Below, in pieces: positions 35,122 through 44,380 of a stretch of 64,000 nucleotides of DNA; positions within the stretch are counted from its first letter, which is position 1; every line of letters begins with the position of its first letter. The stretch spans positions 62,001 to 126,000 of the forward strand of contig JAUXUL010000045.1 in assembly GCA_030680795.1 (NCBI GenBank), written 5' to 3'. A model generated the notes under the pieces. The model had not been told where the DNA came from. It was given only the letters and a program-made list of their open reading frames with translations, and did not search any database. The DNA comes from Anaerolineales bacterium. Lineage in GTDB: Bacteria > Chloroflexota > Anaerolineae > Anaerolineales > Villigracilaceae. Both the position numbers and the translations under genes were made by a program.

Positions 35122-38100
35122 TTATGGCAGGGTGAATCTCATGATGCGGTTATATAAGCCATCTGTGACCCAAACATGTCCATCGGCATCCATTGCGATC
35201 CCTGAAGCGAGACCAAAGCTTGTTTCTGTGTTACCGAAATCTCCCCAGGTGCGCACCAGGTTTCCATTTGGATCAAACTCCATCACACGGAAGCCCTCCG
35301 GATCTGTGATGAACACATGCAGGTCGTCATTTACAGCAATGAATGGTTTGTTATCCAACGACTGACCAAACCAGCCATAGACATCCCATTGGCGCTCTGG
35401 GACGAAGGTTAGGCCTCCTTCAGTCTCAAGCGGGGTAAAAGTTTGCACCCGTTGATTCCATGTATCCACTACATAGACGGTTCCGTTTCTATCAATAGTA
35501 ATGCCGACAGGCTCATCGAATTGACCAGGTTCATAGCCTGCGCTTCCGAATTGTGTGATGAATGTCCCCTTCGCATCAAACACAACAATGCGCTTGTTGC
35601 CTGTATCTGTGACATAAACCCGCCCCTCGGCATCTACTGCCAGTCCGCGCGGACCATAGAATGACTCCGGTGTTTCAGCCTGACCGAAAACTCCCCAGGT
35701 TGTGATGAATTTACCATCTTTTGTGAATTTTTGGATGCGGTGATTCCATGTATCTGTCACATAGACCGAGCCGTCTGGGCCAACGGCGACACCCCAGGGC
35801 TCGTTGAATGTCCCGGGTTCAATGGGGATGTTCAGGCCATCCGCGAAAGTGCCCCATTCATGCAGGATCTTCCCTTCCGCATCAAGATGCAAAATACGGT
35901 GGTTGCGAGAGTCGGTTACGTACACAGTGCCATTTTGGGCAAAGGCTAGCGAACGGGGTGCATTCAAAAGGACAGGATTCACCTGTGTTGAATCGAACAT
36001 TAAATCGGCAGAAAGCAGGACGTATTTTCCCTCGGTCGGGTCTTCGATTGTTTCAACGGCGGCTGGCGTAACGCCATAGTTCCATATCTGCGCAGCAACA
36101 TCCTGGCGGATGTAAAGGCGCATTCGATCGGCGGGAGACCAGGTCGCAAGGGTCAGGTCCGTGCGCCCTTTGGCTTGTGCGTACAGGGTGTAATCTCGGT
36201 TAAGCCAGATTTGCACAATGCCCGCGCGAATATCAGGGTTTGTGAATCCTTCACAGAACTTTGAATAATCCTTTGATTTTCGCAATTTCAGAAAACTCAT
36301 CATACCGTTACAGGCGTAATCTTCCGGGAAGGGGTTATTTGGGTCGCGATCATAAACCAGACCAAAATAATCCTGCATCGGCCACCACATGCGGATGTAA
36401 TCCACACGGTAATAACCCGGGCCGATGGCTGGTTCGATTTTGTCAAAATTCTTTTCATCCACGATGATCACAACAGAATCGCGCAACGAGCGGGTGGGTT
36501 GGTCGAATGAACGCTGGTTGGTGAAATCGCGCAGGTACCAAACGAATGGCCAGGAGACGCCTGTATCTGGAGCGCTGGCATCATAGGCAATGGCTACTCC
36601 CAAGCCGCCTGTCGTCCGCTCGGAGATTTCTTTGGCCTGTTCCATGATATCTTTGATACCCCTTGCCCCATGAGCATAGACGAGGTATTCTGTGGCCTGG
36701 TCGTATGTAATGTAAGAGGCGCGGAATGATGCGCGGGTGGTGAGCAATGCCAAAAAAGCGAAGAAGACCAAAACGAATACGTTTCTGATCTCTCCGAAGG
36801 TCCACTCTCGCAAGAGATAGATGATACCAGCGGCGCTTAGGATGGTGGTCATTAAAGGCAGAAGGAAGGCGCTGGTTGCTTGTAATTGGGCCAGTTCCTT
36901 TCCCTGAAATGGAGGGGTTTGCCCGGTAAGAGCGAGCACCATTCCTGTTGCGCTGGCTATGAATATTGCAAGCGCAGCCAGGGTGAGCGGAATGCGTTGT
37001 TCTTTTAATTTTTCCCAGTTGGTTATGTCAATCACGCGCCCCAAAGCCCAGCCTGTAATTAAGATCATGGGCCAGGCGATATGGTAGGTAAGCCAGGGCA
37101 TCCTCTCGCCTGCATAGGAGAATGCGACGACGCTAATAACGCTCCACCAAACCAATAAGCCAAAGGTGTTCGAAAAGTTTGTTTCATCAGTCTCCTTCTC
37201 TTCGAGCAGACTGATGATTTCATCTCTCTCTTCGCCCACCTCTGCCACCGCTGCGGTTTTTCTTTTGAATCCAAGCGCGAGCGCAAGGAGGAAGCCGAGC
37301 GCCGGCAGGAATTCATAGATGGGGATTTGTACCAGCAGATAGTAATACCAGGGCTGGCTGCCGCGCTCCACTTCCTGTTGAACGATCCAGTATCCGAGTG
37401 AGCCGATGGTACCTGTGAAAAATCCATCGCTGTTGGTGAATATTGTTGTGTATAAAACAAGGAAAGGAATCCAGAAGATCAACGCGGTCTTCCACCATTT
37501 TTCCTTGTTCCACAATAACCCAATAACCGCCGAGATGATGAACATGCCGAGCAGGATGCCGGCGATGATGAGAATGGAGCGCAGGTCTGAGCTTAAGGCC
37601 TGCACTTCTGGCGCGGTGGTTGGGAGGGTAACTTTTAGGGAATTTTCCAGCAACTTGATCGGGAAGGCTGCCAGTTGCGGCAGGACGATCGTCCCGGTGA
37701 CAATCAGCAGGTCAAACGACCGTTCGTTGCGGATGCGTTCCCATGAATAGCCTCGAATGAGGAAGAAGGCGGTGACAATGAACGCAATCAAAGCGGCCAG
37801 GGCGAAGATCATTGTCAGAGAAAGAGAAGCAGACTCGGGCGGGGTCAGAGGCGCTGTCATCTGCGTAGGATCACTTGGGGCGGCAGTCTCAATCCCTGAA
37901 AGGGTAGCTGCATCGCGGGTGTAGAGTCCATACCCCGCTGCAATGCCTGTGAGCAAAACAGCAACGCTGAGCGCAATGATGAAGGTTCGATAATCTTTTT
38001 CTGCGTTTTTCCATGGGCGGCGCGTGATCTTTAAGACGAAATAAACTGCAAGAAAGATAAGCGCTTCCGCAGTGTAAATGAACGAAGTTTCTTTTGAGAT

Positions 38101-38646
38101 AAAATGAAGCGCGAGCGCGGCGGCCAGCATGAAGAGATATTTTTTGCCGCCAACTTCGAGGTGGCGCAGAACGACATATAACATCACGATGCCAGAGAAG
38201 CCGGCATACGATTCGTTGCGGACATAACGCCCGTAATATAGCATGTATGGCGAAATGACCAGTAAAAAGCCGGCGATCATTGCGCCCCATTTGCCGAGGT
38301 AGCGGCGCCAATACCAGACCATCCAGATCGTCGCGATGCTGAAAAGTGCGGCGGGGATGCGGGCTGTGAAATCGGATACGCCAAACAAAAAGTAGGAAAG
38401 AGCTATGCTGTGAAATTGAAAAGGCCCATGCATCATGGGAGAATGTTGGTAGCCCTGCCCGCGGTATAACAACCATGAAAAATAGGTATGCAAACTTTCA
38501 TCATGGCTCATTACGCGAGAACCAAGGTCGTAAAAGCGGGTCGCAAATGCAAGCAAGATAACGACCGCGAAGATCGCTATCTCATGGGTTAGTGCGGGGA
38601 GCGACGAGTGAATGGGGCGTTCGAGCCAGTTTCGTTTTTTTTCCAT
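35122..38646 (-). CDS. Agl23-like membrane glycosyltransferase fused to an NHL beta-propeller
   Basis: 1174 residues. The first ~650 are a polytopic GT-C domain with about 13 spans. After span 1 the loop FYDLGSRVMSHDESLHTYFSWLL carries the DE pair, and PMMHGPFQF..IA follows, as in the flippase-activity-associated Agl23 family (TIGR03663, by recollection). The extracytoplasmic C-terminus from ~880 contains about six NHL repeats of the type GSVYVTDTWNHRIQKFTKDGKFITTWG. It probably acts in export or transfer of lipid-linked sugars, with the propeller as a binding module. Monocistronic; no signal of frameshift. Confidence 0.88.
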   Translation of the reverse strand: MEKKRNWLERPIHSSLPALTHEIAIFAVVILLAFATRFYDLGSRVMSHDESLHTYFSWLLYRGQGYQHSPMMHGPFQFHSIALSYFLFGVSDFTARIPAALFSIATIWMVWYWRRYLGKWGAMIAGFLLVISPYMLYYGRYVRNESYAGFSGIVMLYVVLRHLEVGGKKYLFMLAAALALHFISKETSFIYTAEALIFLAVYFVLKITRRPWKNAEKDYRTFIIALSVAVLLTGIAAGYGLYTRDAATLSGIETAAPSDPTQMTAPLTPPESASLSLTMIFALAALIAFIVTAFFLIRGYSWERIRNERSFDLLIVTGTIVLPQLAAFPIKLLENSLKVTLPTTAPEVQALSSDLRSILIIAGILLGMFIISAVIGLLWNKEKWWKTALIFWIPFLVLYTTIFTNSDGFFTGTIGSLGYWIVQQEVERGSQPWYYYLLVQIPIYEFLPALGFLLALALGFKRKTAAVAEVGEERDEIISLLEEKETDETNFSNTFGLLVWWSVISVVAFSYAGERMPWLTYHIAWPMILITGWALGRVIDITNWEKLKEQRIPLTLAALAIFIASATGMVLALTGQTPPFQGKELAQLQATSAFLLPLMTTILSAAGIIYLLREWTFGEIRNVFVLVFFAFLALLTTRASFRASYITYDQATEYLVYAHGARGIKDIMEQAKEISERTTGGLGVAIAYDASAPDTGVSWPFVWYLRDFTNQRSFDQPTRSLRDSVVIIVDEKNFDKIEPAIGPGYYRVDYIRMWWPMQDYFGLVYDRDPNNPFPEDYACNGMMSFLKLRKSKDYSKFCEGFTNPDIRAGIVQIWLNRDYTLYAQAKGRTDLTLATWSPADRMRLYIRQDVAAQIWNYGVTPAAVETIEDPTEGKYVLLSADLMFDSTQVNPVLLNAPRSLAFAQNGTVYVTDSRNHRILHLDAEGKILHEWGTFADGLNIPIEPGTFNEPWGVAVGPDGSVYVTDTWNHRIQKFTKDGKFITTWGVFGQAETPESFYGPRGLAVDAEGRVYVTDTGNKRIVVFDAKGTFITQFGSAGYEPGQFDEPVGITIDRNGTVYVVDTWNQRVQTFTPLETEGGLTFVPERQWDVYGWFGQSLDNKPFIAVNDDLHVFITDPEGFRVMEFDPNGNLVRTWGDFGNTETSFGLASGIAMDADGHVWVTDGLYNRIMRFTLP

Positions 38647-38788
38647 TGAGTTTCACCTTTGATAAAGTCGACCGACTATATTTCAATCAATTTCTTATTG
38701 CAAATGATATTCCAAAAAGTTTAATGGGAGGTGAGATGTATTATAACAAGAATGTGCTTGGCTTTCGTGTAAGCAAGGGTCTTATCTC

Positions 38789-38873
38789 GTGTCACTCTGA
38801 GGAAGCGTTATTTTGCGACCGAAGAGTCTCTCTTTACGATGGTAGTGATCCTTCGCTTCACTCAGGATGACAT
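38789..38873. repeat. Palindromic dispersed element (GTCACTCTGAGG family)
   Basis: tgtcactctgaggaagcg and cgcttcactcaggatgaca are imperfect inverted repeats around accgaagagtctctc. Found in the 247-bp gap between the Agl23-NHL gene and rlmN; nothing else seen in that gap. Confidence 0.7.
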
Positions 38874-38893
38874 ATCAGGTGCGACTCACTCCC

Positions 38894-39982
38894 TTACTCT
38901 GACACCGCTCCCGCAAGCTGACCACAGCCTGCATTGATATCAATGCCGCGACGCATACGGATCGTGCACGGAATTCCTGCCTGCTCCAGCGTTTCTTTGA
39001 ACAGGATTGCCCGCTGACGGTCGGTTGCTTTGCCGTTGTATCCGGCGGTTGGATTTAGCGGAATGGCGTTGACATGACACATCAGCCCGCGCAATTTGGC
39101 GGCCAGTTTTTTTGCAACTTCGGGTGTGTCGTTGATGCCGTTGATCAATGCCCATTCAAAGGTGACGCGGCGGCTGGTTTTCATGACGTAATATTCACAG
39201 GCTTCCATTACCTGATCAATTTTATAGCGTTTGTTGATCGGCAGCATCTCTACGCGGGACTCATCATCGGCGGCATGCAATGAGATGGCCAGGTTGACCT
39301 GTCTTTGCTCATCGGCAAAGCGTTTGATCTGCGGTACCAGCCCGACGGTCGAGATCGTGAAGCGCCTTGCGCCGAAGTTGTACCCATCCGGGTCATTCAG
39401 TCTGTCAATGGATGCCATCGTATTTTCGTAATTATGGAATGGTTCGCCCATACCCATGAATACGATATTGCTGACCGCTTCGTTTTGTTGCTTCAACATT
39501 TGCGCGTAAACCATGACCTGCGCCACGATCTCCCCGCTCGAAAGATGCCGTTTGAATCCCACCTGACCGGTCGCACAGAACACACATCCCATCGCGCAAC
39601 CTGCCTGGGTGGAGATGCAAAGCGTGCGCCGACTAGCCCCTCTCCCGTTTTGGGGAGAGGGGTTGGGGTGAGGGTTATCCGCAGGGTCGCCGTACCTCAT
39701 CAACACCGCCTCGATCAAATTCCCATCCCGCAGTTCAAACAAGGTCTTGCGGGTCTGTCCATCCGAAGAATCTTGATTGACCTTCACTGTAAAAGGCATG
39801 AAGTTCAAATTCTCAGCCATCTTCTGGCGCAGGGGCTTGGATAAATTTGTAAACTGCTCGGGCGAGTTGTAGAGATGTTGATACAGTCCCTGCCAGATTT
39901 GCTTGGCGCGGTAGGCGGGTTCGTCCCATTCTTTGAGTAGATTGGCTAATTCAGAACACGTAAGATCATAAATGAGTTTCAT
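38894..39982 (-). CDS. rlmN: 23S rRNA/tRNA adenine-C2 methyltransferase
   Basis: 362 residues. A radical-SAM enzyme that methylates A2503 of 23S rRNA and A37 of some tRNAs. Visible are the N-terminal WDEPAYRAKQIWQGLY, the iron-sulfur motif CAMGCVFCATGQVGF, GMGEPFHNYENT, ISTVGLVP, and the resolving cysteine in GCGQLAG near the C-terminus. Just before the cluster motif, a palindromic repeat adds NPHPNPSPQNGRGASR in frame between RYGDPAD and RTLCISTQAGC. The insert lies at a normally short surface turn, so the protein may remain active. Confidence 0.95.
   Translation of the reverse strand: MKLIYDLTCSELANLLKEWDEPAYRAKQIWQGLYQHLYNSPEQFTNLSKPLRQKMAENLNFMPFTVKVNQDSSDGQTRKTLFELRDGNLIEAVLMRYGDPADNPHPNPSPQNGRGASRRTLCISTQAGCAMGCVFCATGQVGFKRHLSSGEIVAQVMVYAQMLKQQNEAVSNIVFMGMGEPFHNYENTMASIDRLNDPDGYNFGARRFTISTVGLVPQIKRFADEQRQVNLAISLHAADDESRVEMLPINKRYKIDQVMEACEYYVMKTSRRVTFEWALINGINDTPEVAKKLAAKLRGLMCHVNAIPLNPTAGYNGKATDRQRAILFKETLEQAGIPCTIRMRRGIDINAGCGQLAGAVSE
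39636..39674. repeat. CCCCTCTCCC...GGGAGAGGGG palindrome inserted in frame in rlmN
   Basis: gcccctctcccgttttggggagaggggttggggtgagggt. cccctctccc pairs nearly perfectly with ggggagagggg. It encodes the NPHPNPSPQNGRGA insert. Confidence 0.85.
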
Positions 39983-39984
39983 GG

Positions 39985-40770
39985 TTATGAAACCAATAAC
40001 GATAGGCTGTCTGCAATCATATCAGGTTGTGGTCTCCATTGATCCGCCTGTTCTTTCGTGGAAACTCCGCTCAGAACCAAAGCGGTGGGGCATCCCACAC
40101 CCTGCCCCGCGGCAATGTCCGTTTCCAGCCTGTCGCCAACCACAAGGGTTTCCTCCTTCTTTGTCCCCAGTTTTTCGAGAGACAATTCAATTAAATACGG
40201 AAACGGTTTGCCAGCCACAATCGGTTCGACACCCGTTGCGGTTGTGACGACCGAGAGCCACGCACCCGACCCTGGGATTTCTCCGCGCGGGGTGGGGAAG
40301 GTTCGATCTGTGTTGGTCGTGTAAAACGGGATGCCTGCTCTTACTAGCAAGGTTGCTTCGGCTATTTTTTGGAAGTTAATACCTCGGTCAATGCCCATGA
40401 CGACTGCTTCTGCTTCGGGTGCATTCTCAACCGAAAGAATCTCGAATCCTTTTTCCTCGAGCGCCACGCGCATACCATATTCGCCGATCATGAATATCTT
40501 TGCCCCGCGTGGAAATATTCGCGCGAGCATGAAGGCAATTCCCAACGCGGAGGTCACTACATGGGATGCTTCGATTTCCACGCCGAGTTCTTTTAATTTT
40601 TGCTGGTATTCTTCGGGAGTCTTTGTTCCATTATTTGTGGCGAAGACAAATTTCAATCCGCGTTCACGAATGCGCGCGAAAATTTTTCCAAGATTGCCGA
40701 TGGGCGCATCTGCTTTCCAGACGACGCCGTCCATATCGAGGATCAGAGCTTTTATGTTTGAGGGAATCAT
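39985..40770 (-). CDS. HAD-IIA family sugar-phosphatase-like hydrolase
   Basis: 261 residues from ATG 40770; the longer ORF-track start lies in repeat DNA. It is a NagD-type HAD phosphatase: ALILDMDGVVWKADAPIG (nucleophile and acid), FATNNGTKTPEEY, a C2 cap domain, and GDRLETDIAAGQGVG for Mg2+. Members dephosphorylate nucleotides, phosphoglycolate or sugar phosphates; the substrate cannot be told. It ends two bases before the start of rlmN, so the two are likely translated from one mRNA. Confidence 0.92.
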   Translation of the reverse strand: MIPSNIKALILDMDGVVWKADAPIGNLGKIFARIRERGLKFVFATNNGTKTPEEYQQKLKELGVEIEASHVVTSALGIAFMLARIFPRGAKIFMIGEYGMRVALEEKGFEILSVENAPEAEAVVMGIDRGINFQKIAEATLLVRAGIPFYTTNTDRTFPTPRGEIPGSGAWLSVVTTATGVEPIVAGKPFPYLIELSLEKLGTKKEETLVVGDRLETDIAAGQGVGCPTALVLSGVSTKEQADQWRPQPDMIADSLSLLVS

Positions 40771-40799
40771 TTGATTTACGATTTTCGATTTCTTATGTT

Positions 40800-40845
40800 T
40801 CGACAAGGTTTCGACAAGCTCAACCTGTCAGCTCAACACAGGTTT
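40800..40845. repeat. Cluster of TTCGACAAGCTCA-type repeats upstream of the HAD gene
   Basis: tttcgacaaggtttcgacaagctcaacctgtcagctcaacacagg holds two copies of ttcgacaag and a downstream partial inverted copy. It gives the HAD ORF-track start its spurious first codons. Confidence 0.6.
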
Positions 40846-40914
40846 TGGATTTGCGATTGGCGGTCGAGTAGAGTTCATTGCATATCGAGACCACATTGAC
40901 CACATTATAAACGC

Positions 40915-40944
40915 AAGACCTCGAAGATTTCTCCTCGAGGTCTT
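40915..40944. terminator. Hairpin after clpP
   Basis: aagacctcga / tcgaggtctt, perfect 10-bp stem with a 10-nt loop. No strong T-tract on the clpP (minus) side, so efficiency is uncertain. Confidence 0.5.
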
Positions 40945-40972
40945 AATTGATCAATAAAAACTGAGCCCTGAA

Positions 40973-41608
40973 TTATTTGGAAACTTTCTCAGGCGTTTCG
41001 ATTACCTGATCCACCAAACCGTATTCCACAGCCTGCTGGGCATCCAGATAAAAGTCGCGGTCAGCATCACGCTCGATCACTTCAAGTGGTTGGTCGGTGT
41101 GTTTGGCAAGTATGCCACTGAGCAAAGACTTCAAACGCAAAATCTGTCGGGCTTGAATTTCAATGTCCGTTGCCTGACCCTGCGCGCCGCCGAGAGGCTG
41201 GTGCATGTGGATGGTCGCATGCGGCAGGGCGTGGCGTCTGCCCTTCGTTCCGGCCGTCAGCAGCACGGTCCCGAAGGAAGCGGTCACGCCAACGGCCACT
41301 GTGCTGATCGGGTTCGAGATGATCTGCATCGTGTCATAGATCGCGAGTCCCGAGTAAATTTGTCCGCCGGGTGAATTGATGTACATGCGAATTTCCTTAT
41401 CAGGATCTTCGTGGTTGAGGAAGAGCAATTGTGCCACGATCACGTTTGCGACCTGGTCATCGATCGGCGTGCCGAGGAAGATAATGTTATTGCGCAGCAG
41501 GAGCGAATAAATATCATAAGCACGCTCACCCCGGCCCGTATTTTCAACCACCATTGGAACTACATTTCGACTTTGCTCAATGCGAGCATTCTTATAATCA
41601 GGGATCAT
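40973..41608 (-). CDS. clpP: ATP-dependent Clp protease proteolytic subunit
   Basis: 211 residues from ATG 41608 (AAAGGAG upstream). A serine peptidase forming the 14-subunit chamber that degrades proteins fed by Clp ATPases. Visible: [33 protein letters not shown], catalytic serine in [12 protein letters not shown], catalytic histidine in [19 protein letters not shown], and the aspartate in [13 protein letters not shown]. The serine loop (VTASFG) differs slightly from the usual QAASMG, and the protein lacks the common long propeptide. It lies 159 bp downstream of tig, the usual tig-clpP order. Confidence 0.95.
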   Translation of the reverse strand: MIPDYKNARIEQSRNVVPMVVENTGRGERAYDIYSLLLRNNIIFLGTPIDDQVANVIVAQLLFLNHEDPDKEIRMYINSPGGQIYSGLAIYDTMQIISNPISTVAVGVTASFGTVLLTAGTKGRRHALPHATIHMHQPLGGAQGQATDIEIQARQILRLKSLLSGILAKHTDQPLEVIERDADRDFYLDAQQAVEYGLVDQVIETPEKVSK

Positions 41609-41767
41609 ATTTGTCTCCTTTAAGTTAGGACAATGATACACAAATCATATTGGATTTTTATTAAAGTTTGATAGACGATTTCATGGCGTTGGTGTGGTGG
41701 TCGAACAGGGCGAATGCTTTTTTCGCTCGTATAGAGACCAAACCTGCCAGCCATTAATAAGCAGATT

Positions 41768-43177
41768 CTACTCTGCGGGTTTTTCCTGTTCACTCTCGCC
41801 TTGAGCAGATTCTTCCCCTGCCTCTTCAACCTCCTTAACTGTTTCTTCGACAGGCTCTTCAACAGGTTTGTATTCACCCATCGCAATTGACTTGAGCATC
41901 TCCAGCGCCTTGCGGGTCATTACGCGGCTGGCAGATTCCGTGGCGATGGCTTCGCTCATTTGTCTCTTTCCTTTACGCCCGCCGCGAATCTTGCTAAAGT
42001 CCATACCTTGCTGGGCGAGGGCATTGATCGTGTGGCTGTATTCCGCATCCAAGGCTTCGTTATCCAGTTGGATCTTTTCCTTGACGACGATCTCATCCAG
42101 GATCAAGCCGCGTTCAAGGCGTTTCTTTGCAACGGGGTTGACTTCGTCTTCGATAAATTGTTCACGCGTAGTGTTGCGGACTTTGAAATAGGTCTCCAAA
42201 TCCATACCTTGCTGGGCGAGGCGGTTGGACAGATCAGAAAGCACATGCTCACCTTCGTGTTCGATGATGTGCTGGTGATATTTGATGGTTGCGCCGGTTT
42301 TGATCTTTTCGATCAACTCGACAAAATACTTGTCGTCATACTCAGCCTGTGACCGTGTTTCTACGTCTTTCTTGAGGGCTTCCATCAGGGCGTCCAGGGT
42401 TTCGCCCGCTCCAGCCATTTTGGCGAAATCGTCATTGAGGTCGGGTAGGGTCACGCCGCGAACAGTCTTGGCTGTGACTTCGACCTCAACGCTTTTGCCT
42501 TTCAACTCTTCCACTTCCCAATCTTTGGGGAATTTATGCTTGAGGGTTTTGCTCTCGCCAGCCTTCAACCCAATAAGTTTCCCGGCGAATCCGTTATAGG
42601 GCCATTCAGAGTCGCGCTCTTCCTTACGGATAAAAGTTGCAAAGCCTGTGCGGTTCAATTCTGTTGTTTCAGATTTTAAATCAACCAAAACGTAATCACC
42701 GATTTCAATCGCACGATCTACATTTTCTGTGGCCGCGTGCATTTGACGTAAATCTTCGAGAGCCGCATCTACTTCTTTTTGTCCGGGGACTTTCCATTCA
42801 TACGGCAGGCGGATCGAGTGATAATCGCCTAAATCCACTTCGGGAGCGAGCGGTACTTTGAATGTGAACTTGGGCGGCTCGAGGCTGTCTATTGTTTCGA
42901 GTGAACCAGCCGCGCCGGGGTTGATTTCCGCTTCTTTGAGGATATTGGAATATTCCATGTCAATGAACAGGTCAACAGCCTGCTCATTGATTGCGCCTTC
43001 CCCATAGGTGCGGATGACGACTTCGTAGGGGGCTTTGCCGGGTCGAAAGCCGGGGATATTGCCGCGCGATGCGATTTTCGTCGCGGCGCGGCGTTTGTAG
43101 GTGATCATTTTATCCTGATCCACTTCCACGATCAGTTTGATGGTGTGGCCTTCCTGAATTTGTTTTTCGATTTTCAA
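41768..43177 (-). CDS. tig: Trigger factor
   Basis: 469 residues. A ribosome-bound chaperone and peptidyl-prolyl isomerase. The ribosome-binding domain ends with IPGFRPGKAPYEVV; the FKBP-like middle domain spans ~160-245 (GDYVLVDLKSE ... GFAGKLIGLKAGESKTLKHKFP); the helical C-terminal arms follow. A short Glu-rich acidic tail (EEPVEETVKEVEEAGEESAQGE) ends the protein. The start codon is TTG, supported by GAGG seven bases upstream. Immediately upstream are a hairpin and tRNA-Leu on the same strand. Confidence 0.95.
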   Translation of the reverse strand: MKIEKQIQEGHTIKLIVEVDQDKMITYKRRAATKIASRGNIPGFRPGKAPYEVVIRTYGEGAINEQAVDLFIDMEYSNILKEAEINPGAAGSLETIDSLEPPKFTFKVPLAPEVDLGDYHSIRLPYEWKVPGQKEVDAALEDLRQMHAATENVDRAIEIGDYVLVDLKSETTELNRTGFATFIRKEERDSEWPYNGFAGKLIGLKAGESKTLKHKFPKDWEVEELKGKSVEVEVTAKTVRGVTLPDLNDDFAKMAGAGETLDALMEALKKDVETRSQAEYDDKYFVELIEKIKTGATIKYHQHIIEHEGEHVLSDLSNRLAQQGMDLETYFKVRNTTREQFIEDEVNPVAKKRLERGLILDEIVVKEKIQLDNEALDAEYSHTINALAQQGMDFSKIRGGRKGKRQMSEAIATESASRVMTRKALEMLKSIAMGEYKPVEEPVEETVKEVEEAGEESAQGESEQEKPAE

Positions 43178-43194
43178 AGTTTCCTCTTTTTTTC

Positions 43195-43227
43195 AAAGCC
43201 TAAAGGTCATTAACACCTTTAGGCTTT
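43195..43227. terminator. Hairpin between tRNA-Leu and tig
   Basis: aaagcctaaaggt / acctttaggcttt, perfect 13-bp stem with a 7-nt loop. On the minus strand it follows the tRNA gene by 16 bp and precedes tig, so it probably terminates the tRNA transcript or reduces read-through into tig. The stronger T-tract is on the plus side. Confidence 0.65.
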
Positions 43228-43243
43228 TTTGGTTTATTTTCAG

Positions 43244-43325
43244 TGAGGATGGTGGGAGTCGAACCCACACGCCTTGCGGCACATGATCCTAAGTCATGCC
43301 TGTCTGCCAGTTCCAGCACATCCCC
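43244..43325 (-). tRNA. tRNA-Leu (anticodon TAG)
   Basis: 82 nt. Acceptor GGGGATG pairs with CATCCTC (one G-U), D arm CTGGAACTGGCAGACAG, anticodon arm CATGA-CTTAGGA-TCATG giving anticodon TAG, class-II variable arm GCC-GCAA-GGC, T arm GTGGG-TTCGACT-CCCAC. The 3' half (up to the anticodon loop) is chromosomal. The 5' half and its upstream region are supplied by the integrated element, which ends in the anticodon loop. Confidence 0.93.
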
Positions 43326-43364
43326 GGTTGCGTGATTTGGTGTGCAATGAGCGGCGGAATTATA
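43286..43364. repeat. attL: 79-bp direct repeat, left copy
   Basis: Identical base for base to 51768-51846. It runs from the anticodon loop (atcctaag) through the tRNA 5' half and 39 bp upstream, ending aattata. On this side it completes the functional tRNA-Leu gene. Confidence 0.95.
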
Positions 43365-43387
43365 AAGCAGGGACAGGGGAGCGTCAA
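43359..43387 (-). promoter_or_regulatory. Element-borne promoter now driving tRNA-Leu
   Basis: On the minus strand: TTGACG (-35), 17-bp spacer, TATAAT (-10). The -10 lies inside the 79-bp repeat but the -35 lies in element DNA. The uninserted chromosome (right flank) shows no good -35 at this spacing. Confidence 0.65.
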
Positions 43388-43420
43388 CAAGTTATATGGC
43401 ATGTCTTTGGAGTGCTTTAC

Positions 43421-44362
43421 ATGCCTGACCATGAACAAAAAACAAGCAACCAGCACATGACTCGTGAAAAAATTGACGGGCTTGAAACATGGGTGACGGC
43501 GTTTTTACGTGACTGTAAGACGCGCGGACTATCGGCTTTTACTGTGGAATTTTATCGCGCACAACTTCAAATATTCGCTGTCTATTGCAAAGGCGAAGAC
43601 GTGACCGCAGTCCTGGACTTGACGCCTGACATGTTACGCGGCTTTTTACTTATGCTTGAAACAAAGGGACACAATGCCGGCGGGCGTCATGCGGCTTATC
43701 GCGCGGTGCGTGTCTTCTTGCGGTGGTACGAAGTAGAGACAGAGCCCGAAGCCTGGGTGAACCCTGTCCGCAAGGTGAAACCGCCAAAGGTGACACACGA
43801 ACTTATAAAAGGCGTGCCGGCTGAAGACATAAAAGCAATGCTTGAAACTTGCGGGGATAATTTTACGGGCGTGCGTGACCGTGCCTTGCTGTTGTGCTTA
43901 CTGGACACGGGCGCGCGGGCGCGTGAATTCCTATCGTTGAACTTGGATGACGTTGACTTTGTTAGCGGCGCGGTGGACATTCGCAAGGGCAAAGGAAACA
44001 AGAGTCGAACTGTGTTCATAGGCAAGAAGTCACGTAAAGCGTTACGCGCTTATATCCGTTTACGGACTGACAAAGAACCTTGCTTATGGGTGACGTTCAA
44101 CGGCGGCGGGCGCCTGGCTGTTAATTCATTACGTCAAGTCCTGGTAAGACATGCCGAACTTGCGGGCATGCCTGTGGCGTCCGCGCATAAATTCAGGCGA
44201 AGTTTTGCGCTTGCACTACTTCGGGCAAAAGTGGACATTTTTAGTATTCAAAAGTTAATGGGACACGCGGGGCTTGACGTTTTGAGACTCTACCTGGCAC
44301 AAAACACGGATGACGTGAGAGAAGCACATGAACGCGGCTCGCCTGTTGACGGCTTGCTGTAA
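43421..44362 (+). CDS. Tyrosine recombinase (left integrase)
   Basis: 313 residues from ATG 43421 (GGAG nine bases upstream); the ORF-track start lies inside the tRNA. Residues ~15-110 are a SAM-like core-binding domain. The catalytic domain has the arginine in DTGARAREFLSLNLDD, lysine near RKGKGNKSRTV, HKFRRSFALALL and LMGHAGLDVLRLYL with the histidine and nucleophilic tyrosine. It lies next to attL and is directed inward. It probably catalyses integration or excision at the tRNA anticodon loop. It shares its upstream region with the tRNA promoter. Confidence 0.93.
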   Translation: MPDHEQKTSNQHMTREKIDGLETWVTAFLRDCKTRGLSAFTVEFYRAQLQIFAVYCKGEDVTAVLDLTPDMLRGFLLMLETKGHNAGGRHAAYRAVRVFLRWYEVETEPEAWVNPVRKVKPPKVTHELIKGVPAEDIKAMLETCGDNFTGVRDRALLLCLLDTGARAREFLSLNLDDVDFVSGAVDIRKGKGNKSRTVFIGKKSRKALRAYIRLRTDKEPCLWVTFNGGGRLAVNSLRQVLVRHAELAGMPVASAHKFRRSFALALLRAKVDIFSIQKLMGHAGLDVLRLYLAQNTDDVREAHERGSPVDGLL

Positions 44363-44380
44363 CATTTGTTAAGGTGGTGC

